Positions 1 through 8,152 of a DNA stretch of 64,000 nt are shown in pieces (position 1 is the first letter of the stretch; each line of letters starts with the position of its first letter). Both the position numbers and the translations under genes were made by a program. The notes under the pieces are model-generated. The model did not search any database. It was not told where the DNA came from and saw nothing but the letters and a program-made list of their open reading frames with translations. This stretch comes from an uncultured Dorea sp. (GTDB taxonomy: Bacteria > Bacillota > Clostridia > Lachnospirales > Lachnospiraceae): contig CAJTQA010000003.1 in the NCBI GenBank assembly GCA_910578455.1, forward strand, positions 1-64,000, read 5' to 3'.

Positions 1-252
1 TCTTGGGACATCAAGCTGGAATTCCCCATACTGGCTTTTCAGGGTTTTAGGGGAATGGCCGTTCCGTTTGTTATCTGTCAGCAAGCCACCCTTTTGATTT
101 TTCTCGTAACCAAGGGTAGCATCCAGTTCTGCTTCCATAAGCTCCTGAAGGATGTCTTTGAAACTCTCTTTGAGAAGAGAATAAACATCTGATACGCTGT
201 TAATGTTGTTTTGTGAAATAATCTGTCGGATCTGCTCCTTTGCAACTGCCAT
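1..252 (-). mobile_element. IS256-family transposase, N-terminal part (cut by window edge)
   Basis: The reverse strand reads MAVAKEQIRQII from base 252 and stays open for 84 codons to base 1. It includes the stretch LMEAELDATLGYEK, then NKRNGHSPKTLKS and GEFQLDVPR, which is the typical N-terminus of IS256/mutator-type DDE transposases. The catalytic domain lies outside the window. An AAGGAG ribosome site sits just upstream of the ATG. The outer end of the element should lie within about 50 bp to the right (bases 253-300), but I could not fix the terminal inverted repeat. Its position next to a broken gene and a 5'-truncated Rhs gene suggests it took part in the rearrangement of this island. 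Confidence 0.85.
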
Positions 253-276
253 AAAAACACTCCTTTTCTATAAGAA

Positions 277-576
277 TTGTCATATCTTAATTCTTACCAA
301 AAAGGAGCCATTTTCTTCCAAAAACACAAATTAATTTACACTACCCTTGTTATCAGTGGTAGTGCAGGAGTAGCAACTTCTGTGAAAAGAAAATATATAG
401 AGTGTAAATTAGGAGGTAAGGTAACTAGCAAAAAATATAATTTAAACAACATGTTAAAAAAGGATAAGATAGGGAAAAAGTACTCAACTAAATTAAAAGG
501 AAAGACTATTACAATAAAAAAAGCAAGTAAAACATACTTAGAAGTTTCTTGCAAATCTTTCCCCCAAGAAGTTTAA
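277..576 (+). pseudogene. Fragment of unknown AT-rich gene next to the IS element
   Basis: An open frame of 99 codons begins inside or at the edge of the IS end and has no good ribosome site. The downstream half is rich in Lys, Tyr, Thr and Ile. Around the C5 run near base 560 another frame continues as PKKFKIYSAKKIKVK to a stop near base 609, so the original gene may have ended there after a frameshift. It sits directly before an immunity-like gene, so a displaced toxin tip is possible. No family was recognised, and it could also be non-coding. Confidence 0.3.
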
Positions 577-617
577 GATTTATTCTGCAAAAAAAATAAA
601 AGTAAAGTAGGTAAGAT

Positions 618-1157
618 ATGTTTCAGGGAAAAATATGTTGGGAAGGAAGATGCCAGAAGGTATTTTTCTTGAAAGAAGACATAGGACATATATTTGTAGG
701 GATAGTAATCATTTGTTTCATTTGTTTTTGGAATAATATATTAACCAATTCCATTTTGGATGTTGTGGTTAATATAGTTCTGATATTGATTGCATTTTAT
801 GAAATTATGGGTCAATTTTTAATACGTTATTACTATTCTAAAAATGTATATTATCGTATCAGGAGTAATCAAATTGAAATAATAATAAAGATATTATGCT
901 GGGAATATACGAGAAAGTATATGATAAGCGATATTACTGTTATTGCTAAAGTGTTATATAAAGGAAAAGCGGGTAGCATACATTTTGGAGATGCAGAAAA
1001 TAAATACTGGGAAAGAGGAGTCGGATATGTTGGAAAGATAAATCCAATACTTACGGTAGGCGGTTTATTGAGACCAAGCGATAAATATCATAGTGGAATT
1101 TTGTATGGTCTAGATGATGTTGATTATGTATATCGAATGATAATGTCATTAAAATGA
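618..1157 (+). CDS. Membrane protein with PH-like domain, putative immunity protein (copy 1)
   Basis: 179 residues. Two hydrophobic segments (about residues 24-42 and 46-66) are followed by a soluble basic region containing YYRIRSNQIEI and later KAGSIHFGDAENKYW and GLDDVDYVYRMI. This layout, two membrane helices followed by a strand-rich domain ending in a helix, resembles bacterial PH-like (YdbT/bPH) proteins. The soluble part is duplicated at 9751-10096. Its position next to an Rhs gene suggests an immunity role, which is inference from context only. An AGTAGGTAAG site lies upstream. The stop codon is immediately followed by the open Rhs frame, which marks a recombination junction. Confidence 0.6.
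   Translation: MFQGKICWEGRCQKVFFLKEDIGHIFVGIVIICFICFWNNILTNSILDVVVNIVLILIAFYEIMGQFLIRYYYSKNVYYRIRSNQIEIIIKILCWEYTRKYMISDITVIAKVLYKGKAGSIHFGDAENKYWERGVGYVGKINPILTVGGLLRPSDKYHSGILYGLDDVDYVYRMIMSLK
811..1156 (+). repeat. Direct repeat, copy 1 (partner 9751-10096)
   Basis: This segment aligns without gaps to 9751-10096 at a constant offset of 8,940 bases, with about 85-90% identity in the blocks I counted by eye. It covers the soluble domain of the PH-like protein. Similarity stops within a base or two of the copy-1 stop codon. Confidence 0.9.
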
Positions 1158-3197
1158 GTTGCCCGATTTATATCTTGCTACGAATTTCATTTGTATGCTT
1201 ACGACGGGAACCGGTGGCTCACCGACGTCAGGGCAGTGATAAAAGGGAGGGATGATAAGCTCCTTATCCGGGAGTACGCTTATGACCCGCAGGGGAAAGT
1301 GTCGGAAGTGAAGGAGTACCCGGGATTCTCGGGCGGAGCAGCGGAAAATACATGCATCACCAAGACCTACAGTTATGATAAGCTTGACCGTGCAACCTCC
1401 ATGGTTTATAAGAATGGCTCTGAGGTTTTGGAATCTTATGCATACAAGTATGACAAGAATAGCCAGCTCACGGAAAAGACAGAAGTCAACAATACGCCGA
1501 AGACGGAGCATGATAAGGTCAATATCACAAAAGCATACACCTACAACGCTCTGGGGCAGCTCACGAAGACGGAAGTGACCGACCATAAGGACAGGGATAA
1601 AAAAGAGACTATTTCCTACGGGTATGACAAGGCCGGGAACCGGACGAAGAAAGTGAAGGGGAGCGCACAGACATCCTACACCTACAACGGACTTGACCAG
1701 TTGCTTATAGCAGTGACAGAGCGCGACGGGGAGCAGGAAAGAACGATTACTTATGAGTATGACGTGAACGGGAATCAGGTGAAGGAATCTGACAGCAAGA
1801 GCCAGGTTACGACGGTGAACGAGTATGACGCAGAGAACCGGCTGAGCAGGGCAGTGATAACGATGCCGGAGCCGGAGCCGTTGCCGGGGGATGTGGCAGA
1901 GCCGGGGTCAGGGGCGGCAACCGGACAGGCATCCGAAGTGGCGGAAACAGACGGTACAGCAAGCGGAAACCGAATAAAGACAATCACACAAGAGAACCTT
2001 TATAACGGAGACGGACAACGGGTCAGAAAGAGCGAGGGGGCGAAGGAAACTTATTACTTCTATCAGGACGGCGTAGTGTCGTATACGATGGAAGGGAAGA
2101 AAGAGACGAAAGCTGTTCAAAACCTCCTTGGGCTAGAAGGAAATGTCATTTTGGCGGAGCGGGCTGTGAAGATATCCGGGGAACCGACATCAGAAGGAGG
2201 AACATCGGGAGAAAAGGCAGAAGACGGTGCTGCATCCGAGGAAACGAAGAACAGAAACTTTGATTATTATCTGTATAACAAGGATGTGCAGGGGAGCACG
2301 ACGAGCATTTTGGATGAGGATGGAGCAGGCGAGCTTTCTTATGAGTATGATGACTTCGGGGAGACGGAGATTAATGGGAACAGTGTGTTCCAGAATGAAA
2401 TTTGCTATACGGGTGGAATCTATGACGAGACGACGGGGCTTTATTACCTGAATGCGAGGTATTATGATCCGGAGAACGGGAGATTTTTGACGGAGGATAC
2501 ATATAGGGGAGAATTAAATGAGCCGGATACGCTGCATCTGTATGTGTATTGTAAGAATAATCCGATCAATTATGTGGATCCTAGTGGACATAAATTTTTT
2601 GGATTTTGGAATAACAAACAAAAGTATTTCGCATTCAATCAAGATGCACCACAAAAATATTTTGGGTATTATGATATCTATGATTATGCTGCAAAATACT
2701 TTGCAATGGATTTGGTTACTCGGAAATTTGAGACGAAACATTGGAAATTACAATTTTGGAAAGGGAAATATGGCAAGATGTATGGATATGGGATTTCCAG
2801 TGGTTGTGAAATTGGCTTGTATTATAAAAGCGGTCGCTTATGTAAATGTGCATATCAAAAGGAAAGAATGATAAGAATGAGTATGACATTATATAAAGTG
2901 GGTTATGGAAAAGCAATGTTTTCAAGAGATAGCAATTCTACAACTAAAAGTAAAAAAGCATGGTGGCTTACAGCGTTTCAACCTGCACAATATATGCCAG
3001 GAAAGAAAGCAGTAGGTGGTAGACAATTAATTATGAAAGGTACCATTTATTTTAATACAAGTAGTTCTAAATATAGAAGTTCATTGCTTGCGCTTGGAAA
3101 GGAATTCAATAAAAAAGCTCGGTTTGGAAAAAGACCTGGTGAAAAGTTTACGGTAGGAGGTAATGGATCAAAAAAAACATTTACATGGGAAAGGTGA
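1158..3197 (+). CDS. Rhs/YD-repeat protein, 5'-truncated, with DUF4474-like C-terminal tip
   Basis: The frame is open from the stop of the preceding gene. The first usable start is TTG at 1191, without a good ribosome site, so the gene has lost its N-terminus and secretion region. Numbered from 1191 it has 668 residues. YD repeats fill residues 1-370 (YAYDPQG, YSYDKLDR, YTYNALGQL, YGYDKAGN, YEYDVNGN). The Rhs-associated core signature is at about 370-466 (GLYYLNARYYDPENGRFL, then NNPINYVDPSG). The tip at about 469-668 resembles DUF4474, with a YDIYDYAA segment, the FWKGKYG motif, and HMSFTL- and HWWLTGF-like stretches. The tip DNA is clearly AT-richer than the core, as expected of swapped toxin modules. 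Proline/glutamate/glycine-rich inserts interrupt the repeats at about 224-262 and 328-356. Whether the tip is toxic, or the truncated gene is expressed, is unknown. Confidence 0.85.
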   Translation, partial: VARFISCYEFHLYAYDGNRWLTDVRAVIKGRDDKLLIREYAYDPQGKVSEVKEYPGFSGGAAENTCITKTYSYDKLDRATSMVYKNGSEVLESYAYKYDKNSQLTEKTEVNNTPKTEHDKVNITKAYTYNALGQLTKTEVTDHKDRDKKETISYGYDKAGNRTKKVKGSAQTSYTYNGLDQLLIAVTERDGEQERTITYEYDVNGNQVKESDSKSQVTTVNEYDAENRLSRAVITMPEPEPLPGDVAEPGSGAATGQASEVAETDGTASGNRIKTITQENLYNGDGQRVRKSEGAKETYYFYQDGVVSYTMEGKKETKAVQNLLGLEGNVILAERAVKISGEPTSEGGTSGEKAEDGAASEETKNRNFDYYLYNKDVQGSTTSILDEDGAGELSYEYDDFGETEINGNSVFQNEICYTGGIYDETTGLYYLNARYYDPENGRFLTEDTYRGELNEPDTLHLYVYCKNNPINYVDPSGHKFFGFWNNKQKYFAFNQDAPQKYFGYYDIYDYAAKYFAMDLVTRKFETKHWKLQFWKGKYGKMYGYGISSGCEIGLYYKSGRLCKCAYQKERMIRMSMTLYKVGYGKAMFSRDSNSTTKSKKAWWLTAFQPAQYMPGKKAVGGRQLIMKGTIYFNTSSSKYRSSLLALGKEFNKKARFGKRPGEKFTVGGNGSKKTFTWER

Positions 3198-3203
3198 GAA
3201 AGT

Positions 3204-4880
3204 ATGAGGAGATTAAAAGTTACTGGAGGATTCATACTATGCATCCTTTTCCTGTGCGCTTGCCAATCAAAAGAAGAAAGGGATGCCGGAGCCAGGCTGT
3301 TCTATGCGATTGATTCAGGTGACGTGCAGGGAGTCAGGGAAACTCTGGAGAGCTGTGAGATAGATTTGGAAAAGCTCCCTGTCAGAGAGGATTCGAATTT
3401 TAGGATGGGAGACAGGAGGGCGCTGGCATTTGCCATAGATAAAGCATATGGCAATTCAAAAATCGTACAGATGCTAATAGATGCCGGGGCGGATGTAAAC
3501 AGTAAAAATGACGGCGAATTTACATATTTGGAAGGAATCATGTATGGGGCATCGGAGCGTGTCTATAAGGAGATATGTGAAATGCTGGTCAGGGCAGGAG
3601 CGGGCGTTTCCGGGGAAAAGGCAGCGATAGACCTATGGTTTGCCACTTCTGTGATGGATGAGTTTGGCGAGAGGACACGGGGGGATGTCTGGGGGATGGC
3701 AGAGCTTATGGAAGAATATGGAGAGGGAATCACCCCGGACACGCTGAAAATGTATCTGGAATACGGAGGATGCGAATTTGCCGGAGAGCTTATAGAGCAC
3801 CTGGAGAAATCCGGGCAGGAAACAGGAGTCGGCAAGGATTTGGAATATGCAATTTTCGGGGAGAACGAAAAGCTCTTGAAATATCTGGCGAAAGGGAAAG
3901 TATCGGATAAGAAGAAGGTTTTATGGCAGGCTGCGGCACGCTGCAATGTTGAAGTGCTGAAGGCTTTGAAGGAACAGGGATGCGATTTTGGGGAAAAGGC
4001 AGAGAATGATATAAGCCTGCTACATGCGGCGTCTAAGTACAATAGCAGGGAAGTGGTATCCTACCTAATGGACGAAGGACTGGACCCTTATGAGAAAACG
4101 TGTTATTCCCAGAGCAATGCGCTGACTGCTGCGGTTATGGGAGCAAACCGGGAAGTGGTGGATTTTTTGAAAAAAGCGGGAATGGGATGGCAGAGGGAAA
4201 AGGAGCATGACGATGCAGGGAACAGCTGGCTCAGCGTATGCAGGGGAGGAGAAAGAGAGTCGCTTGAGATTATGCTTGGGGATGGATTTTATCCTACCGA
4301 TCAGGAAGTCATATATGGGTACAGGGAGTGCAATGAGTGTATGTTTGATGCTCTGATAGAAAGGGATATCCCCTATAACAAGAAGTATTATGAGAGCGGC
4401 ATAATGTTCAGTGGATTTACGGAGCTTTGCTCAAGCCAGCCTAAGTTTGCCATGAAGATATGCGAAAAAGATAAGGATTTGAGAGTCACACCGCAAAACT
4501 TGCAGGATGCGATCGAGAGCGGCAGCAGGGAGCTGGCTGTGGAGCTGATAGGCAGGGCAGAAAGCCTGGATGTATGTTGGACATACAGCCCGCTGGAGGC
4601 TGCCGTAAAGGCCGGAGATGCGGAACTTGTGAAATACCTTGTGGAAAAAGGGGCGGGCATTAATTATATGATTCCGGCAGAGGAAAATGATGCGTACCAT
4701 ACGGTCATGCATACTGCGGCGTGCCAGAGCCGGAAAATATTAGAATATCTTCTGGAGCAGGGTGGAGACATGACGGTAAGGAACTATGATGGGAAAACCC
4801 CGTATGAATGTGCAGAGGAATATAAGGCAGTCTGGAATTATGAGATATTGGAGCCGTATAGGGGGATGATTCTGAAATGA
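3204..4880 (+). CDS. Ankyrin-repeat lipoprotein, putative immunity protein
   Basis: 558 residues. The N-terminus has a lipoprotein signal (basic MRRLK, hydrophobic core, lipobox L-C-A-C with Cys at about residue 19). Ankyrin-type repeats run through the rest, for example IVQMLIDAGADVNSKN, VVSYLMDEGLDP, LVKYLVEKGAGIN and ILEYLLEQGGDMT. The gene starts 6 bp after the Rhs stop behind GGTGAG, so it is probably cotranscribed. A membrane-anchored ankyrin protein directly downstream of an Rhs tip is a recurring arrangement for an immunity protein. That role is inferred from position and has not been shown for this tip. Confidence 0.75.
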   Translation: MRRLKVTGGFILCILFLCACQSKEERDAGARLFYAIDSGDVQGVRETLESCEIDLEKLPVREDSNFRMGDRRALAFAIDKAYGNSKIVQMLIDAGADVNSKNDGEFTYLEGIMYGASERVYKEICEMLVRAGAGVSGEKAAIDLWFATSVMDEFGERTRGDVWGMAELMEEYGEGITPDTLKMYLEYGGCEFAGELIEHLEKSGQETGVGKDLEYAIFGENEKLLKYLAKGKVSDKKKVLWQAAARCNVEVLKALKEQGCDFGEKAENDISLLHAASKYNSREVVSYLMDEGLDPYEKTCYSQSNALTAAVMGANREVVDFLKKAGMGWQREKEHDDAGNSWLSVCRGGERESLEIMLGDGFYPTDQEVIYGYRECNECMFDALIERDIPYNKKYYESGIMFSGFTELCSSQPKFAMKICEKDKDLRVTPQNLQDAIESGSRELAVELIGRAESLDVCWTYSPLEAAVKAGDAELVKYLVEKGAGINYMIPAEENDAYHTVMHTAACQSRKILEYLLEQGGDMTVRNYDGKTPYECAEEYKAVWNYEILEPYRGMILK

Positions 4881-5719
4881 AAATAAGAGCTGAATTTGCA
4901 TTATCGTGTGAAAATAACAGGATAAGGAAGAATAAGAAATTTTCTTTTTTATTAGACAAATTGAAAAAATATAAGCAAAAAGATGAATGGATTGGAGATG
5001 CGATATATAGTATTGATCAAAATGGAGATTTATATAAACAAGTAATAGAGTTTTGCAGTATTTATAAAAAAGATATCAGATTAATCAAATTGGGGCATTC
5101 TGTTGAAGTGACCGATGAGGATCGGGAAAGAGCAGTTGCTTTTTATCCAAGCCTTCCGGTTTATTACTGTGAGGAGGATTGGGAAAGGGTATATGAGTAC
5201 GATGAATGTGACTTCTGCTATTGCAAAAGGAGAACGGATTCTTGCTTTCATGTCCAGATAAAAGGTTATATAAAAAACCATCAAAATGATTATGGAATGG
5301 CGGGAATTGATAGAGCAGGAGGAGGAATATTACTGCTGCCCGAATTGGTGAAGAAAATGATTCTGGAAGGAATACATGAGAAATATTTTCAACCGGTGTA
5401 CAGCAGGGGAAAGAAACTTATGGGATATACTTATATAACGGATAACATTTTGCCAGAGGGCGCTTTAATAGATACGAATTACAGATATCTGGGTAAATGT
5501 CCGGTTTGCGGGGGTGTGAAACTGAAGGAAATAGAGGAGCAGTATAGGTTTCAGCCGAAAAAATTAAAAAAAGATATGTTGAAAGATGTTCAAGATGTTA
5601 ATTTTACTTATGAGTTTTATGATGAGTATAGAGAGATAGTAGTGAGCAAAAGAGTGGAGGAAATCATAAGAAAGTATGTAAAATATGCAGAGTTTATTCC
5701 AATCTTTTTGAGCGAATAA
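4877..5719 (+). CDS. Hypothetical protein with Zn-knuckle, putative immunity protein
   Basis: 280 residues. It overlaps the ankyrin gene by four bases (ATGA), indicating translational coupling. A cysteine cluster lies near the middle (YDECDFCYCKRR), and a CPVCGG knuckle at about residue 211 could bind metal with it. No signal peptide or membrane segment is seen. The DNA is AT-rich like the toxin tip. I do not recognise the family. Its place in the Rhs island makes an immunity or orphan effector-associated role plausible. Confidence 0.6.
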   Translation: MKIRAEFALSCENNRIRKNKKFSFLLDKLKKYKQKDEWIGDAIYSIDQNGDLYKQVIEFCSIYKKDIRLIKLGHSVEVTDEDRERAVAFYPSLPVYYCEEDWERVYEYDECDFCYCKRRTDSCFHVQIKGYIKNHQNDYGMAGIDRAGGGILLLPELVKKMILEGIHEKYFQPVYSRGKKLMGYTYITDNILPEGALIDTNYRYLGKCPVCGGVKLKEIEEQYRFQPKKLKKDMLKDVQDVNFTYEFYDEYREIVVSKRVEEIIRKYVKYAEFIPIFLSE

Positions 5720-5813
5720 GTATTGCTTAATATTTTGACCATTGTGTGTATGTGTATAATGGTGTATAAACCTTATGTTTTATCTGGTGTCTATCGGGAG
5801 TGGGTAAAAACTG

Positions 5814-6150
5814 TTGGCAAATAATAAGACGTTTTTTGGGCAATCAATTTTTGCTCCTGCTGCGTTGCCTTCCGCGTACGTCCAGTACGCGTCAGCCAAG
5901 CGCCTTGCAGGAACAAAAATTGGTTTCTTTCCGACTCTACGACCCTGACCATAGATATTTGGGCGATTTTCAAGGCGGACGATTGAGGCGTACTGGACGT
6001 ACGCCGATTGAGGACAACGCAGAAAATCACCCAAATATCATGGTTCAGGGCGTGTATCTCTTTGTTCACTGAGGGTATACATGGCTTTTTACGGAAAATG
6101 CGTATTTGGATGATGTATTTCGATTTTTCCATAATATTTTACTATTCTGC
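5814..6150 (+). pseudogene. Remnant paralogue of the gene at 7424, interrupted by a palindromic element
   Basis: Bases 5814-5846 translate as LANNKTFFGQS, matching MNANKPFFEQS at the start of the gene at 7424. Bases 6073-6130 translate as GYTWLFTENAYLDDVFRFF, matching its GYTWLFMENVYLDDVFQFY. About 100 bp of the gene between these points is missing and replaced by the double palindrome. After about 6135 the match fades. This is an old, non-functional copy of an immunity-like gene. Confidence 0.75.
5845..6050. repeat. Double imperfect palindrome (REP/MITE-like element)
   Basis: Two long inverted repeats lie in tandem. The first, 5845-5922, has arms CAATTTTTGCTCCTGC and GCAGGAACAAAAATTG. The second, 5943-6050, has arms of about 29 bases (5943-5971 and 6022-6050), one starting CCCTGACCAT and the other ending ATGGTTCAGGG. 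A 17-base string in the loop of the first (5874-5890) is the exact reverse complement of one in the second (5988-6004, centred on TACTGGACGTA), so larger folds are possible. GC content is far above the flanks. No transposase is encoded, and the short ORFs here are by-products of the palindromes. Confidence 0.8.
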
Positions 6151-6219
6151 GACATATTTAAAAGAAAATTGACTGGATTTTAAAGTGTTAGAAGAAAGGG
6201 AATTGGATTCGCAGATTGC

Positions 6220-6303
6220 TTATTTGCCAGACATCTGCTTTTCCTGCTGCTCGATCATTTTCTTAATCATATATTCGCCTACAGAACCATTCTGTCTGCG
6301 GAG
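6220..6303 (-). pseudogene. Possible C-terminal fragment of an alpha/beta-type small acid-soluble spore protein
   Basis: The reverse strand reads RQNGSVGEYMIKKMIEQQEK, then QMSGK and a stop. This resembles the C-terminus of clostridial alpha/beta SASPs, where an RxxGxVGGxMVKKMIE-type helix is usual. No upstream coding sequence or start was found, so it would be a truncated remnant. The call rests on about 25 residues and could be chance. Confidence 0.4.
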
Positions 6304-6403
6304 GTGTGAACCGGAAGGAAGAGGTTGTATTATCATTGCCAGGATTATATTCATTTAAAGGGGTAGCCAAAAAAGAATATTGTGTTTAAGAGGAAATGTG
6401 ATT

Positions 6404-6955
6404 ATGAAAAAGTTAATAACAAGAAAAAGGCTGCTTATAATGATGCATGTACTGATTTTCCTTTCTATACTATTTTATGTATTTTATCAGTGGTTTTTAT
6501 ATGAGACATCACAGGAGGCGACGATAAGCGGCGAGATAACAGTATGTATCGATGGAACATACATAGATTCCTCGGTAGTTCTTTTGAAATGTGTACAGGA
6601 GGATAATCAGAGAGTGCGCGCTGTTACAAGGAAAGATAAAAAGGAGAAGTGTGAGTATTCTGTTGTTACGCATGATAAAGGATATTTTGCTATAGAATTA
6701 GCTGTTCCCAGTCATTTGATGGAACAGCGGACATGGGATGAAGATTATGTGGAATATAAGAATATTTTTATATTTAATATCATGGGTGGTAATGTGGAGT
6801 CAAATATTCATATTGATATCAGGCAGGAAAAAGGGCTGTATAGATCTCGTTGTACAGTTGCAACAAAAGCTGGAAAAGATTCACCAGAAGATGTTTGCGA
6901 TGAAGAAAGGATTATTAATGAGAAACCCCGCAAAGAAATTCGGTGGGGAGTGTGA
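6404..6955 (+). CDS. Membrane-anchored hypothetical protein
   Basis: 183 residues from the ATG at 6404, chosen because AGAGGAAA lies just upstream. A TTG eight codons earlier is less likely. A basic N-terminus (MKKLITRKR) precedes one hydrophobic segment at about residues 12-32. The rest is extracytoplasmic and strand-rich, with SGEITVCIDGTYIDSSVV followed later by a DKGYFAIEL stretch. That pattern hints at a small carboxypeptidase-regulatory-like beta-sandwich, but the match is weak. The C-terminus is charged. It is one more small gene in the array behind the Rhs gene, and its function is unknown. Confidence 0.55.
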   Translation: MKKLITRKRLLIMMHVLIFLSILFYVFYQWFLYETSQEATISGEITVCIDGTYIDSSVVLLKCVQEDNQRVRAVTRKDKKEKCEYSVVTHDKGYFAIELAVPSHLMEQRTWDEDYVEYKNIFIFNIMGGNVESNIHIDIRQEKGLYRSRCTVATKAGKDSPEDVCDEERIINEKPRKEIRWGV

Positions 6956-6984
6956 TGAATTAACAAAATAAAGGTAACGAATAA

Positions 6985-7434
6985 ATGAAAAAGTTTAAAT
7001 GGTTAAGGATTAATACAAAGATAATATATTTTTCCTGCATAATTTTTTCTATGCTGGTGATTTGGCTGTTATATCCATCTGTAATTTCCGGCGAAATAGA
7101 AATTGCAGAAACAATGTGGCTGTTAGGTACAATAGTGTTTATGAACAGCGTTGGAGCAACCTTGTATCTATATTGGATAAGATTAATCGTATATATTAAA
7201 ATCGATGAGAAAACAGTGAGTTTCTACGATTTGAATAAACACGGGCATATAGTGTCGTTTGACGAAATAAAGCGGGTTGTATGTACATCAGATAAGTGGG
7301 AGTTTGAGATTTGTGGGGATAAGAAGTTTTATGCACACCGAAAGATATGGAAACCATATGTGGAGAAAGACGGGGTAGTACATATAGATGTCTTACCGAC
7401 AGATTTTGTGGGGGTCAGGATAGATGAACGCTAA
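6985..7434 (+). CDS. Two-helix membrane protein with PH-like domain, putative immunity protein
   Basis: 149 residues. Two hydrophobic segments (about 12-31 and 43-66) are followed by a strand-rich domain with YIKIDEKTVSFYDLNKHG, then VSFDEIKRVVCTSDKWEFEI. The layout matches the protein at 618 although the sequences differ, and suggests a bacterial PH-like fold. It overlaps the next gene by 11 bases, indicating cotranscription. Function is inferred only from position in the Rhs island. Confidence 0.6.
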   Translation: MKKFKWLRINTKIIYFSCIIFSMLVIWLLYPSVISGEIEIAETMWLLGTIVFMNSVGATLYLYWIRLIVYIKIDEKTVSFYDLNKHGHIVSFDEIKRVVCTSDKWEFEICGDKKFYAHRKIWKPYVEKDGVVHIDVLPTDFVGVRIDER

Positions 7435-7979
7435 TAAGCCATTTTTTGAGCAATCATTATTGAAAAAATACATAGAAGAAAAGATGGAGCATAAAGAGCT
7501 ATTAAAAATTCTCTACATGGAATGGAAAAAGGCAAAGAATGAAGAGCTTTTTTTAATCTTGCTTGGGTATACGTGGCTTTTTATGGAAAATGTGTATTTG
7601 GATGATGTATTCCAATTTTACAATGAAAGGATATATGAAAAGGAGCTGCTATTGATATTATTAAAATATGGAGAAAAAAATATGGGGAAAAACGTAAAAT
7701 ATTGGCTATTAACAGGATATATATAGTACGACAGGGTATTATTTTTGGGGAGATTTAAAGAAGTCCCAGGAGGAAATTGAAGAAAATGGAGAAAAAATAA
7801 TATCAGAAATGTATATGAAGTATCCTGAATATTTTATGACTGGTTATTTTTATGGAATGATACATGGATTTGAAAGTATGTATAAAAAAATTGACAGGGA
7901 AAAATTTCAAGAGATGGTTTATGAGTTATTCCCGTCAAAGTCAGAAATCGATATATATTTTAGAGAAAATTGCGGCTAA
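7424..7979 (+). pseudogene. Immunity-like gene with a frameshift near base 7726
   Basis: The first 100 codons (MNANKPFFEQSLL to WLLTGYI) end at TAG 7724-7726. Another frame then continues without a gap in coding quality: TTGYYFWGDLKKSQEEIEE through YPEYFMTGYFYGMIHGFESM to a stop at 7977-7979. Rejoining the frames gives about 184 residues of a helical, acidic, soluble protein. A paralogous remnant lies at 5814-6150. The family is not recognised. Either the gene has recently been inactivated or a one-base sequencing error is present. Confidence 0.7.
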
Positions 7980-8152
7980 TTAAGATTTTATTTGGCTTAC
8001 CTATAGCGTGTTAGCATTGTTAGAAAAATGATTTAGTGGTTGACAGTTGGCTGGATTATTAGCAGTAGATATGGAAATCGTCAGATTATGTATATCGAGA
8101 TCAGGGATAAAGCAGATGTAAAAAAGAAAAGTCAGAGAAAAAGGTGATTGAT

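Noticed and set aside
5800..6132. ORFs of 84-113 codons on both strands
   Set aside because: They are produced by the inverted repeats and the old gene remnant. None has a ribosome site or protein-like composition.
7700..7760. Programmed frameshift in the gene at 7424
   Set aside because: No slippery heptamer with downstream structure is seen at the shift point, so mutation is simpler.
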